From assembly GCA_013399115.1 (NCBI GenBank), contig VXAA01003327.1:286814-350813 (forward strand): a stretch of DNA of 64,000 nt. The letters run 5' to 3'. The notes under the pieces are model-generated. The model was not told the DNA's origin and ran no database searches. It saw nothing but the letters and a program-made list of their open reading frames with translations. The translations under genes were made by a program, and so were the position numbers. Positions 50,630-63,365 of this stretch are shown piece after piece. Each line of letters starts with the position of its first letter. The first letter of the stretch is position 1. The stretch comes from Anseranas semipalmata. Taxonomy: Eukaryota > Chordata > Aves > Anseriformes > Anseranatidae.

Positions 50630-50775
50630 TTTTATTCCTACAGCTACGCTATAAAGTAGATAAGGAATGTGTCCATTTCAGAGAGGATATACTGAGGAAC
50701 AAATCAGACTTACTGACTTGTCTGGTATTATACAGTTTGTGGATGTGCCAGGAATTGAGTATAGCTCCTCAGCCC
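50630..50775 (+). mobile_element. Ancient MIR-type SINE, 3' part
   Basis: The words 'CTATAAAGTAGATA', 'GTCCATTTCAGAGAGGATAT', 'ACTGAGGAAC', 'TGACTTGTCTGG', 'ATACAGTTTGTGGATGTGCCA' in shortened form and 'GGAATTGAGTA' line up in order with the 3' portion of MIR ('CTATGAGGTAGGTA ... CCCATTTTACAGATGAGGAAACTGAGG ... GTGACTTGCCCAAGG ... CACAGCTAGTAAGTGG ... GGGATTCGAACCC', quoted in parts). MIR amplified early in amniote history, so a degraded copy in a bird is expected but uncommon. Ends are approximate. Confidence 0.65.
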
Positions 50776-50920
50776 TACCCTAGTTCTCTAGAGTATCACT
50801 CAGATTATTGGCTCAGCTCTCTGTCAGCTGAAGCACTGAATCACTGAACAGGAGTTATTCCTTTGTTTAGCCCTCTTTTTCCAACAATTTATAATTGCAA
50901 CAAGCTGAACCTGGATTTTC

Positions 50921-50957
50921 GTTTTTTGTTTTTTGTTTTTTGTTTTTTTTGTTTTTT
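50921..50957. repeat. (GTTTTTT)n heptanucleotide repeat
   Basis: About five units of G plus six or more T. It is the complement-type counterpart of the AAAAAAC class, not of the AAAAAAG array at 22.7 kb. Confidence 0.9.
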
Positions 50958-51298
50958 AGTGTGAAAAGGAAATGCTCCGTAGTAGGTTGATTTTAAATTC
51001 CATGGAGTCCACAAAACCTTCAGGCTACCACAGTTCTGAGGTATTTATAACATGGTATTGATGTTGTGAAGTACTTCACCTCCACCCCTGTCTGCCTTGA
51101 GACATCTTGTTTTCAGAGGAAAGTGAATACAAGTTCAAGGTTACAGGAGAACATTTCCCTGGCTTGTCAACTCCTCCTCTTTCAGCTTGACTGGAGAGCT
51201 GCTTCATGCTCTCATACTTTATTCTTGTGATAAAACTGCAGGAGGCAAATGAGAGCCATGAGGGTTGTGGCATTTGTGGTTTATTTTAATGGTGGTTA

Positions 51299-51358
51299 AA
51301 AAAAAAAAAAAAAGGGAAAGAAAAAGAAAAGGAAAGAAAAAAAAACACACACACACAC
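51299..51358. repeat. Poly-A, AAAG-rich block and (AC)n
   Basis: A 15-bp A-run, a GGAAAG/AAAAAG-rich purine block and seven AC units follow one another. Confidence 0.95.
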
Positions 51359-52371
51359 CTAAATTTACACATGGAAAAATGATCAGGGCTGTGTCATGTT
51401 GGGTTGCTTTAAAGGTTGGTTGTAGCTATTCTTCCTCTCCTCCTCTGGCAGGTTTCTACTTAGGTTTGACAACAAGTGACATTATTAGTGCTGATGGCCA
51501 GGCCTTGAGCTCGCTGTGTTGATTGCCTGAATGTTTCTGTTTCTCAGTGTAATGAAAGAACAATCAATGCCTCTGTGATATCCTCATGCGGCACTAACTG
51601 CTATTAGAATTTATAATAATTTGTTTATAAGTATTTATTATATGTTCTGACAAGAGGCTTTACAGGCTCCAAATGAGACTGAAGCACTGTAGTATGAGGC
51701 ATTATGCAGATTCACAGGAACATGCTAAGAACTTGCAATCAATATAAATGAATAGGATAGAGAAAAGGAACATGAAGTAGAAAACCACCTTCTCTAGCAG
51801 TCATTTCAGCAGCTACCATGAAGCATCTCAGTCCCTACACATTTGATCACACTTCCTGTCTCATTACAACAGTCAAAATTTACTGTCCTTCATTTTGGTG
51901 TTTCAGCTAGAAACATAAAAACATGTAACTTTGGGCAACAAAGGCTCTCTACCAAAAATCACAAAAATGCAAAAGGAGGAGGAGGTAAGGAATGAATAAT
52001 TGCTTTCAAGTTAGGTGCCTCCCTACCTCCTATTTACAAACAGTCCCCCCCACCAAGAGTAAAAACATATGTTTTCTTATAAGAAGAAATATTGAGATCA
52101 GGTTGCTTTTTCTTTTATTTTCTATAGAAAACTTTAGTCCCTTAAAACTATGGCAGTAAGAAAACTAACAGGAACATTTTGGGAGAATAACCATATGATG
52201 CCAGAAGGAGACTCAGGGGATGAAATTCAGTTGTCTAAACAGGCATCTCTGGTTCCTGTTAGACATGGTGCCTGAAAGAACTGCACCGTGCTGGCTGACA
52301 TTATGTAGGGCTTAGGGGAGTTCTATGCCCTCCTGGAATAACAGGGAAAGGCCAGGTGGAATATCCTACGG

Positions 52372-52472
52372 AAAAAAAAAAAAAAANNNNNNNNNNNNNN
52401 NNNNNNNNNNNNNNNNNNNNNNNNNNNNNNNNNNNNNNNNNNNNNNNNNNNNNNNNNNNNNNAAAAAAAAAA
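52372..52472. other. Assembly gap inside a poly-A tract
   Basis: Seventy-six undetermined bases (52387-52462) are bounded by 15 A on the left and 10 A on the right. Either a long A-rich repeat could not be sequenced through, or a longer insert was collapsed. Open frames across it consist of unknown residues. Confidence 0.98.
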
Positions 52473-55286
52473 GACAAGAAAAAAATCACTGGATGTGTAT
52501 CCACAGTGTCACTCCTGGAGCCTCTCTGGATAAGAGGACAGCATCACGAGTGGCACCAGGCAACAGGGACCTGACCTCAGCATTCTGAGGTGTTAGCTGG
52601 CCCCACATCGCATATCACCTGGGCAGAACAGAGCCAAAAAGCTTCCACCTGCCTGGTGCATTTCCATCACTCCTGAGTGCAGAGACAAGACCTGAGGCTG
52701 CTTTAAGCATTTACCCTAAAAGATTTGCTCTTTCACTCCTGTGTTTTGGTGGAGCGGGAGAATGCAAGAATTGTAGAATCTGGACGTATTTTTCTAGCTG
52801 CAAAGCCAACTGGTTTTAAAAAAATAATAATAATTAAAAAAAAAAAAAAAACAGAGCAAAGAACAAAACAAGGACATGTTAATGCAAATAGGAAAAGTTG
52901 TTTCTTTTTTATTCAGCCTAACAAATGAAGGAGATGAATTTGTGCCAGGGAATGTGGTCCATACCTCTAAGTTAATTAGCAGTAAATGCATATTTAGTTA
53001 GTGGGAGGGGTGGAAATCAAGAACCTTGTTATTTCTGTTTCTCAGTTCCTGTGCATTTAAATTCACAATTACACTTCTAGAGGAAGCTGCCTCTCCAGCA
53101 GAGAGGTCTGTACTGATCAAGGGAGCTGCCTGTTTCAGATACACTTAAGAAGGTATCTGTTGCCAAGGGGCCTCAGAGTTGTAACTGTTCACTGTTCTCA
53201 TTTTCTCTTCTGCCAATTATCCAAACACTTTTCCCATTCACTTCATAATAATGATAATAATACCTTCATTAGATAATCTCAAGGCAATTTCTACTATAAA
53301 GCAAATTGGGGTTATTTCACCCTACCGACAAGTAGCAGAAGCGGTCACTTAGCCTTTGGCTGAAGCTAAATGCCCAAGCAAAATAGCCAGATCTCACCAG
53401 TTTCTCTGTTGTGAAAAACATGGGGAAAAATGTGCTGCTGCTACCATTGCAAGTAAGCCAGTTTCTTGAATATCTGTGGCCTTTTTTGTGCCTGAAGGAA
53501 CCAAAGATTCCTCCAGACCAATGGGAATCATCCTTGGCTAACTCTGCATTGTTTGTGCCCTTGGCCAAGCCATAAGGGTGAGGAACCTTAAATACAGCAG
53601 TGTTGCAAGGACGTAACATCACGAAGAGAGCTTGATTGTTCCTTTTCATCACTTCTCAGCTGCAGAGCTACAGATCATTTTCTGAGCAAGGCATCAGCCT
53701 GTCCTTAATGCATCACTGAATTCATCAAAGTTTTCTTTTGTGAGAACCCTTTAATATTCCCGAAGCCTGAACTTGTGATGCTGTGATTGAAGGTGGCTGG
53801 AGCAACAATGAACCTTTGCTGCCAACAGGGAAGACATCACCAGTGACTGCTGTATCAAATTCCAGGTAGATTGGTGCAGTGCAGAAATAACCTACTCTAA
53901 GCCAGCAATCACGCACAGCTTGCTGCTATTCATGACAGTGCTGTAAGATATGCAAAATATAATTCCACCTTGTTGTGATTGCAGATGAGTTCCAATTGCA
54001 GTCTTGCAAAAAATGCACAGAGAAACTAAAAACAGTCATTGGTCTAAACTATCTGTAGTAATGACACCATAGTTCTATTTTTATGCCAGAGTAGATGTTT
54101 ACAGCATTATAAGAATGACTTAATGTGAGATTCTCAGTTCTTTTCCCTGAGATCCTTATTACTGAAGCCATAATGATCTGAAGGTATAAGACAAGGAAGT
54201 TTTGCAAAGAAGGGTATATCTTTTATTAAGCCAACTAATACAGGCAGGGAAAAAAATAGTCAAGTCTTTGGCAGCAGAGTTTGTGCTCTTTACACCTTCT
54301 CTATTTTCTCCCATGGTTGGTTTAATAAAATCTGTTACCTTTCCCTGCAAACCTTGGCTTACTACAGGATTCAGATCAGGAAACAGTCACACTATCCAGA
54401 GACATCCACCTCCCAGTGTCCTGACAACGTTCAGAACATGGTCCACAGTAATAAGCCAATGAGTCCTTGAGAAAAAAGCCACATTTTAATTTGTGCCTCG
54501 AATTTGTGCTGCAGATTGCTAGACATATGGAGCTCATTAAAGGCTTTCAAAGATAACAGAGCCATTGTCATTGGACTCTTGTTTCAAGTGCATATGGTTG
54601 CTCATGTACATGACAGTAGCAAAATACACAGCTTATCTCACAGTCTCTTCCAGTACCTGAACTACCAAAATTGTTATAGACAGAGGTACTTGATGGTTCT
54701 TCTCCAGTTCTGCCCTTCCATGACTACATTGGGAAAAAGATCAAGAAAAGATGGCTACATTCACAAAATGTCAGAGAAAAGTTTTGGCAGAACTCCTCTG
54801 TTCCACAGGGTGTACTGAGTCCTGCTTACACAAGGAAAATGCATCATGTGTAAGAAACCTATTAGCTAAGGGAAAGTGGGGAAGTGAACATTACTTAGGA
54901 CTAGTGTAGAACACTTGTGTTTAAAACATCATGAGTTCTTAATCTGTCCTGCATAAAGTCAGATTCTTAAAAATGCTTGACATTTAAAATAAATAAATAA
55001 ATGAGGCTTTTAAAAATATTTATAAATGCAAAGATATAATGAGGTAATCTCAGAGGTCTTTATCATTAATATTATTACAATGTTATACTTTCACATTATG
55101 AGTGCTTAGAAGCCAACCACTCTGAGCAAGACTAAAATGGGCACTATAAAGACATATAGCAAATGACAGATATGACATGCTTTTATCATTCTTTCCATGG
55201 CATTGTTAATCTTGACTTATGATACTAACTCTTAATTTTGACTACCCTGAATGCTGTTGTGATGATTCAATGAATTGTACATCAGG

Positions 55287-55382
55287 AAAAAAAAAAAAAA
55301 AAAGTCTTCCTTCTCTTTCTTCTGTCCTTCCTTCTTTCTTTTTCTTTCTTTCTTGCCTTCTTTCTTCCTTCCCTTCTCTTTC

Positions 55383-55425
<43 letters not shown>

Positions 55426-55469
55426 CTGTCTGTCTGTCTGTCTGTGTCTCTCTCTCTCTTTCTCTCTCT
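55287..55469. repeat. Poly-A followed by (CTTT)n/(CTGT)n/(CT)n polypyrimidine tract
   Basis: A 17-bp A-run is followed by about 165 bp that is almost only C and T. Degenerate CTTT/CCTT units come first, then about ten pure CTTT units (roughly 55385-55425), CTGT units (about 55426-55445) and a CT run ending at 55469. Plus-strand frames reading Ser/Phe/Leu over it are artefacts. Confidence 0.95.
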
Positions 55470-55548
55470 GCAGATTGTTGTTGCTTTTATTTAATTTCTA
55501 GAAGAACTTGGCCAATAAATCTGAAAGGGTGTGGGAAGTAAAATTAAA

Positions 55549-55735
55549 CCAATCTAGCAGAGAAACTTATACCCGGAGTCAGTGGATGGGATTTAAAGCC
55601 AGAAAAATTCAAATGAGAAATAAAGCACTGTGAGTGAGGTTAGCCATTGGAACAAACTATAAAGGGTTCCAGATTTACATCTCTTGTTTCCTTTATGGAA
55701 AGCATGTTTTGGAAGGTGTTTTATGCTGATATCTC
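55549..55735 (+). mobile_element. Ancient CR1 LINE fragment (end of ORF2 region)
   Basis: 'CCAATCTAGCAGAGAAACTT', 'AAAGCCAGAAAAATTCAAAT', 'GAGAAATAAAGC', 'GTGAGTGAGGTTAGCCATTG' and 'GAACAAACTATAAAGGGTTC' follow in order the amniote CR1 block just before the 3' end, which corresponds to the KLR...NHRF...NHWNRL-type protein tail. Several indels break the frame. It begins about 80 bp after the polypyrimidine tract. It is an old copy, like those near 12.9 and 28.2 kb, and of the same orientation. Confidence 0.75.
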
Positions 55736-55741
55736 CTGGAT

Positions 55742-58700
55742 TCAGTGGTGAAATACTTGGCTGAAATGTAACTGTAACACATAAGAGGTCAGACCAAGGC
55801 TCTTTTTGACCTTCAAATATGTGAAGAAATGTTCATAGGTCTTTTGATGCCCTTCTTTTTCTATGCATTCTCTTTTCTCTGGATTGGTGAAATGTTGCTC
55901 TGACTTCACTAGCCAGTCATTGTTAGGTGCCAATAGGCACCAGGAAGAATGATGCAGACATATATCCAGGCAGAGCAAGCTCCCATCTCCTTGTTTATAC
56001 CCAAGACTCAAACCATTCAAGTTTATTTCTCCACTGGGCTCTCTATATTCCTGTGTGTCCAGAAACTCAAGCCACCAAAGAAGCAGGCAGACATGTCTAT
56101 CATCCAAGGCCTCACTATACGCCATTCTGCAAGTCATAAAATCATTGTTAGATGAATGAAAACCCATGCTCTTCCTATTCAAAAACTGGAGGAGAAACTG
56201 GCTGCATTACAGGAGTCTAATTAACGAGCAGACATAAATAAATGTGTTCTGTTAGCATCATGTTTAGATAGCATTATGCTGCTTTCTTCTGTTCTGGTCT
56301 ACAAGGGCTAGTGGCAGAAGTAATAAGTCCCAATAAATCTAGTGAGTACAGACAGACTGGGGGGGACATACTTTGTTGCATTTGGGGCATTTTTTCAGGA
56401 GTGATTATGAGAATCCCAGTCTGAAGGGAAGGTTAGTGGTCTTCTCTTTCACAAGTAACAAAAACAGGAGCGACTCTGATCAGCCCACGAAAGAAGTCCT
56501 AAGCATCTCCTGGGTTTTCTGCACAAATACTGACTCAAAATCATGTTCCCATCTGCAACAGGAGATACAGTCTGTAGAAAGAGCAGAGGAGAGGGGGGGA
56601 AGGGGCATTTCAAGCCCTCTGAAGTGAAGACTGCAATAAACTGTAGTTAGGGGAGACATAACTCTCCTGAAATCCCAGACCTTGCCAAAAAGAGAGCCAT
56701 GCTAGTTCGTAGTATCTGTGTGTGCCAGCACTGTTCTACCTAGTGTGCCGCTGGTGAAACATTTACCTTAAACCTACGTTTCCACATCAACTTTCCCTCC
56801 GACTTCTGCCCACTTCTGTGTTTCATCACTGCAATGAATTTGCCTTTTCTTCCCAGTTAAACTACCACACCATTTGATAACCCATGAATGGTTATCAGAT
56901 GATAACTATTAACAGCCACTGATGTATAGCTCACATTTGAAAAGCCTTGAAGAACATGAAATGGGTCTAATGCAGACCTATAACAATACTAACTGCTGTT
57001 TCACAGTAAATGCAGATAAAGAAAGTGTAGGTTACTTTAGCTTCTAGTATCTGATTGGTGGTCCACCAGTCCCAGTCACTGTATTTTCTAACTCTCAATC
57101 TGCATCTGAATAATCTGAGCTCTTTTTCTGTAAATAATTTTGTAGACCTGACTCTTCTGCCATGCCCACTCTCTTGCTGCTGCAGTGGCCCTGTTATTAA
57201 CTATCTTGGACCTGACTTTTGTCTCATCAGCAGGAGCTGCTGAATTATCACTGGCAGGTGCCATGAACGGTGAGCACAATCCCTGCCATCACAAGGGTAT
57301 TCTGGTGAAGTAAACCCTCTGGCAATGACATTACACATAGTAGGAGCTCTGATTATGTCTTGGACATACATATATCACTATGGAGCAGTTTTATTAAGAC
57401 TGCAGTGCAGCAGCTGCTGTGACAGGAAAGGAACTGATGACTAAGTTTCAGCATTATCTCGAGGATTAGCCAGGACGAAAGGGTTACTTATCCCCATCCT
57501 CATAGACCAAGGTGCCACCAGGACACATGGTCATATATGAAGAGTGTAAACCATAGCATGGCAACAATTACTTCCATTGTCAGTTAGCGCTTCACATCCA
57601 ACACTTGCAAGGAGCATCTTCCCAGACTTTACCTGCAGTTTCCATGTCACCTGTCAGTGGTACCAACAAAGCAGCTAGTGCAGCACCAGAATAGGAAAGA
57701 TGAGTTTCATCTAGCTGTGAAGCAAAGCAAAAGCTGACTGATCAGTAAGGAAACAAATCACTGTGAGTCCATTTGAATCTGAACCTGTGAGGAAACACTG
57801 CCAAAGGACCTGACCTAAGAGCACACTAATGACCACCAGTAGGAACAGTGACTGCCAGGAGGTGCTAACCACACCTCTTGCCATTTTGAGGGCAGCAACA
57901 GTGAGCAGCAGCCAGTCACTCACTGCCACCCAAAAACATTCTTGGAAAGCTCAGGTTTTGACAGGGAAGGATAGCAGGGTGCTCACATGCATACCACAAA
58001 ACAGGCTAGAAGTAATACCGATATGACAATGGGTGCACCCAAGAACCTGCAGAACCTCAAAGGTTTTGGGGAAACAGATCATAATCATCTTCTATCTTCC
58101 CTATGTGAGGGTGATATCCTCCTTGACACTGCACACTTCATGGATTATACTTTATTCCTTCATGTGTTGTTCTTACTACATTGAAAAGCACAGTGAATGA
58201 CACTGAAACATATTCTTCTTCATTTTGTGACTAAAGCTATCTCATGCAGAGTAGGTATGAAGCAGCTCTTATAATACGCTGAGCAGGGCCAGGCCATGAT
58301 AGACCAGGAATTCTCTTTGATTTGCCCTGACCTGCTGCTGCCCAGCACTCCTATCACCTCTGTGGTTGTCAGGTGAGTCCTCCTAGATTAGTTCAGGATG
58401 GAGCCTTTTCCCACTCCATTTCAACCATCACTTTCCTAATATATCGGCTTTGCTTCCTGTTTTTTAGGAAAATAATTGTTTTCCCCTATGCTCAAAACAG
58501 CTGCCTGAAATATATATTGGTTTTCAGCTATGGCCCCTTCCTTCTTTTGCTGTTAAACTATAGTCTGAAAAAATATATTTATTCTCTGATTTGTAGAACT
58601 CAATTATTCCCTTTGGGATCTTAGATTGTGCAAAACAGCCTATAAACCATTTTTCCCCTTTGCTTTGCAAAAGGTATTTTCCCCATTTGGGCTCTTAAAC

Positions 58701-61700
58701 ACTGGTTCTAGGAATCAGGTAGATGCTGTCATTCAAAACTCCATTGTTTGTGGCCAATCTATGACCTCATTTTTACCTCCTCTTCCCCAGCACTGCAGGG
58801 CAGTTACACAAGAAAGCTATTTTGTTGGGCTGCAAATCTGCCAAAAGAATTGTTTTCACTGTTCTTTTTGAAGGATTTCAGCCTATGACAAAGGAAGCAT
58901 AAGCTTTTTGTGACTTGGTAGTGGCAGAGTCTCCAGGAGTGGAGAAAGTCAGCATCAATGTGAGGAAAAGGAGACTCTCTATTCCAGCAGCTGGACAGGT
59001 AGATCCCATGTGTTGCTCTGACTCTGACTCCCATGCTAATTAACACAAACCAACACCCTGCAGGATCTCCATAAATCCTGACCTGAATAGATAATCTGCT
59101 GCACTGTAACAACATACAATATCAAATTAAGTCTCAGAGGGAAGACAGCCACATAGCAAAGTACATAAACAGCACCTATTTCCAAAGCAATGGGTGGATC
59201 TGATATTGTTACCAATTAGGCACAACTTTCTAGCAAAATGAATAACCTAACAAAATGAAATCAGTTGTGAGACAGATGAAATAGCAGATTCCACATCTTC
59301 TGATGGCTCCGAATCAAGACACACTTTCTGAAAGCTAAACCTTAGACCAGCACATGTTATTGGTATCCTTACAGGGTTGACAAGGCCAAATTCTGTGTCC
59401 TATACTTTGCAGAAGGTCAAGCTAGGTCGTCAAAATGGTCTCTCACAGCTTTGAAATCTTTTTTTCTATGAGTATGAGAAAAGAGATTTGCTATTTTTTT
59501 AAAAACTCTTTTCAATAATTAATTCCAGTTTGCTTCTATCAAAAGAACATAAAGGCACTCTGAGGAAAAAAATGAGGGGGAAGGGAAATTAAAGGGCTTT
59601 TAGCAGGGCATTCTTGCTTTTCTGTTGTGAGACTGTTTTTAGCAGGAATCTCAGCAGTTATTCACAGAGATTTGCAGAACTGTCTGTATGTCCTGTTTGG
59701 TGTCTTCTATAGGTAATGTAATTTTAAAAGAATAAAAAAGAAAGGAATGTTTTAGAAATACACTTTCCCTATTATGCATTTGTGCCCAAAGCTTGTGCTG
59801 ACTTGCTGGGATACCTGCTGAATGTAACAGCAGAGCTGTGTGCATCAGAGAGAGCCCTATTCAGATCAGTAACAGCCCTCCCATTGAGTTCAGAAGGGTG
59901 GGAGCTTGCCTACCCATCTCTCAGCAATGTTGTTTTCCACTTCTTCTCCTTGCCCCCGGACCCCTGAAGAGGAGAGAGAAAAACAAATAAGGAATCATTA
60001 AAAAAAAAAAAAAAAAAAAAAGTTCCAAAATCTAATATTTCAAAAACGTAAGTCGGTAAACTTCGGATGTATGCCTTTTTCCTAGGGCTACAAAATTTTT
60101 GCTCCAGAGATCCATGTGAAAAGGGCCCAACATCTTAAAAGACATAGATATAAAATTCCCAGCTCATTTAATCATCAGGACACTATTACACAAATCATCA
60201 AATGCATGTGGAAACAATAGTACCACTACTAATGATAAAATTTATTTTAATTTCCAGTTGATCAAATGTCTCCAAACACTTAATTCTACGTTTATGCCTC
60301 TAAGGCAATGGACATGCCAAAAAATAAAATCTCACAAGGGCTAAATCCTTAATAAATCAAACCGAATTACTCCAGGAATTAATTTGGCTTAGATAACACT
60401 ATCCACACTGGGATTTTCAGAAAGACCTGTCAAAAATTATGATGCTAAGATCTTACTTAAGCACCCTAAGAGGAGGCTGAAAACTAAAAAAAATATTTCT
60501 TGATTTCCAGTCAGGATTTCAGCATTTAAGTTAAAAAAAAAAAANATTTAAAGAACATGCTTATAGCATGGCTGGCATTTTAATTTATACAACTTAAACA
60601 ACTAGAAATTTAAAGGAGTAAAATATCAACAGGTAAGTTTTGCCCTGAAGACTGGCCAAGAAGCATATACCATATGCATCTGCTAACATTTCTGTTTAGT
60701 TTTATATTCAGTTTGTTTGCAACAATTGCTTGCAATTAAGGTTTCTGGCCATTAGGAACTCTTGATACCTGTTGAAAAAGAAACAAGACAGTTGTCCTTC
60801 TTCAATACAAAGTAAAAAAGGAGGCGTAGATGGCAGTACCACCCAGCAGATAAGGTGAAAGAGCTGAAATGTGGCAGAGCCACTTTCCAGAAGCTTCTTC
60901 AACATTTAGCAGGTTCTCCACACTTGTTTCAGGCTTCTTTCAGCAAGTTTGCAATCATTTTACACAGTAATCTTCTGTCCAGCTCATTCTCAGGTGTCTC
61001 CCAGGCATCAGCATTTATCCACACCAGACATCCTCGTATCCTCTGTATATAACCATCCTCCAGCTCAGAACAAAGAGTTTCCGCATTCCTCATTGACCAC
61101 TTTCTCTGCAGTTCCATGGTTAATCCTCACCTCCATTGGCTGCTGTGGCCAGTATTTGCATTTTAGAGTGTGTGTGACTGCATATTCATTTAGTAAGTAG
61201 CATACTTCACTCAAGGCACAACACAAAACGTCTGCTACTAGCAGATCTGATGTTACATTGTGTTGGCTATACAATTAAGCGTATGGTTGCTCCTGAGATT
61301 AAAACAGTACTCCTATTCCTTGATGGACTTCACTGCAGTGATTCAATTCTGGCAGCCTGCTCTAGTTAATTCCTTGCTTGCTTGCTTATTTGTGTTTTTA
61401 CTATTTAGTTTTCCTTTTAGACATTGTTTTAAAAGTAGGCTACTGAACAGTTCCACCTCAAACTGCTTGAAGACAAATCTTTCTTTCTCTTGGATAGGGT
61501 AAAGTGAAAGACCCAACAGTGAGATATGAGTGGTGCCTATCAAGAACTTCCTTTCTATCTGTCAGCGCACCAAGGGTGCCAAAATGAGATTCTGAATTTT
61601 GTAAGGAAATGTTTGCCTAGGTATCCTCACCATTTGCTCAGGGAGGTCTCCCATTTAAATAGAGAACAAGCCCAAAACTTCTCAACATCTCTGGATAAGT

Positions 61701-63006
61701 ATATTCAATGTGACACTTCCAAGTCAGCATTGGTAGCCACCTGTTCTTTAACAAGCTTTCCTAAGTTGCTATGTCAAAAGTAATGTGCCTACAATTTTAA
61801 GACCAGTGCAGTCCAGATGGAAGTTTAGGGCTGGCAATCACAGAACTGCACCACCAACAAACTTAAAATAGTATAAGTCTATTGGTTGGCACCCAGCCAG
61901 CTACACCAACTAAAAATATGTCCTGCAACTTTAACCCTAAACACTTAAACAGCACTGTGTTATCAACAGCACTGCAGTTGGAAGCAAAGATGTCAGTGGA
62001 TGTTATGAGTAACACTTCAGTCTGGCCCATGTTGGTGACATTGTGCCTTCTGCTTCCTAACCTCGGACAGCCAAGAGTCGTATCAATTGTGCTATGTACA
62101 CACACTCACTGGAAAATCAGAACAGAGCATCCTTAATATCAGTATTCCTGATGCAATAGTTGTAGCAGTGTTACCGAATGAGATTATCACTGTTCCACTT
62201 GGCTGGTGGCTGTCATGCTAAAGAAAAGGTGTGAGTGACTGTTCACTGCAGCTTGAGCTTCCAGGCTTTGTTATTCAGCTGGGGATATCTTAGGCAGGGA
62301 GCAATTAACTCTGTCCCTTTGGAAACCAAAGACGCTAGAGTAATTCTCTCATGAAGTACATAGGTTTGGTTTAGCAGCCAACAGTGGAGCAGAGCCAGTC
62401 AAGCATCCTTGAGTCTCCACAGCAACATGATTTATCCCAGACAAACTGTACTCAGAACAAGTGATTTTGCAAATCAGTTTTTAGAAAAATGTTATTTCTG
62501 GTAGCACAATTTAAGAGCACACATTTGCATATGCATTGTCTACTGGTCAATGAACTGATAACACAATTGTTATGTGATCAAATGCCTTTAAGAGAACAGT
62601 AAGGCTTTTCTATGTGAGCATCTAAGCATCCACTACCAATGATAGAATTTCCAAAGTACCCTTGATGAATTGGATAGATTAGGGAACCTATCTTTTTTGA
62701 AACTCCTATAATGGAGGCACCAATAGTTTTTTGGATGTGTTCATCACTTCCTTTTTAATGCCACTAGATGCTGGGCTCACTTATATCAATAGCTGTTAGA
62801 ACCTATCATAACCAAAGAGCCCATGATCTGTAGAGTATAAAAAGGAAATCAAATCTCCGCATATGTGATTTGCTCTGATCAACTGTAGATTTTGCTGAGA
62901 GAAATAATTTGCATCAAATATGTGCTACAAAGCACTCCACAGATACATGTTAAGGGAGGAATATTCTGAGACAATCAAACCAATGTTTCATTGCGTGGTC
63001 TTAGAC
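55742..63006. other. Mostly unique sequence, no certain gene
   Basis: Contains a 22-bp poly-A tract (60000-60021) and one undetermined base at 60545. The 146-codon minus-strand frame at 55742-56182 is unrecognised, and its 3' end abuts the old CR1 fragment. Around 57400-57960 the sequence is slightly GC-richer. A 62-codon minus-strand frame near 61 kb is listed separately. No transposon was recognised. Confidence 0.45.
60929..61117 (-). other. Unassigned 62-codon open frame with strong start context
   Basis: The frame starts ATG at 61117 in the context ACCATGG, with A at -3 and G at +4, which is the preferred vertebrate initiation context. It ends in TGA at 60931-60929, and an in-frame TGA lies 12 nt upstream of the ATG. 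The predicted peptide is hydrophilic, with balanced acidic and basic residues (for example SELEDGYIQRI and TPENELDRRLL), unlike the Phe/Leu/Ser-rich chance frames elsewhere. I cannot relate it to any protein. No splice sites, promoter or poly-A signal support it, so I do not call it a gene. Confidence 0.15.
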
Positions 63007-63365
63007 CAGAAGTGAGCAACTTGTGGCTCTTGAGCCATACGCACCTCTTGAGCTGTTCAAGGAAGGTTTCTATGCCAGGGCTAAATCACACCTCAGGAAG
63101 AGGACTAATGGGCCATGCTGGCATAGTGACTGTGAGTATAATCAGAACCGCCTGCTAATAGCTAGTATCAAGCCAGAAGGGGCTAATGAAACTGATATCA
63201 CTGGGTGACCTTGAAACATAGCCCCACTAATTTCCAAAATAAGACCTGTGATGAGCCATTGTCATCTCCCATCTGTGAATTGCTCTTCAATCATCTCTCC
63301 CATTGATTCACCATGTGTCCTATGGTTTAGAGCCATATGAAAACACAGGGGATTGGCCACCTCTG
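63007..63365. mobile_element. Probable ancient hAT-type MITE
   Basis: The left end CAGAAGTGAGCAAC and the right end GATTGGCCACCTCTG are inverted repeats of each other: the right end read in reverse is CAGAGGTGGCCAATC, agreeing at 11 of the first 13 bases. The CAGRGGTG-type terminus is typical of non-autonomous hAT DNA transposons of amniotes. 'GTGGCTCTTGAGCCATAC' just inside the left end and 'AGAGCCATATGAAAACACAG' inside the right end also resemble the subterminal parts of such elements. The flanking octamers (TCTTAGAC and TGCTGTGC) do not match, so the target duplication has decayed or the ends are slightly misplaced. The 61-codon frame inside is not a gene. Confidence 0.5.

Larger units (their letters stand above)
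50776..55286. other. Mostly unique sequence, no gene seen
   Basis: Besides the simple repeats and the gap, holds a poly-A tract at 52836-52851 and an AAAT patch at 54985-55002. A 111-codon minus-strand frame (53317-53652) and a 104-codon plus-strand frame (54504-54818) are unrecognised. Confidence 0.5.

Noticed and set aside
55742..56182. 146-codon minus-strand frame as a gene
   Set aside because: No family resemblance, no splice sites found, and its size is within what chance gives in 64 kb on six frames.
63023..63208. 61-codon frame as a small protein
   Set aside because: It lies entirely inside the probable hAT MITE.
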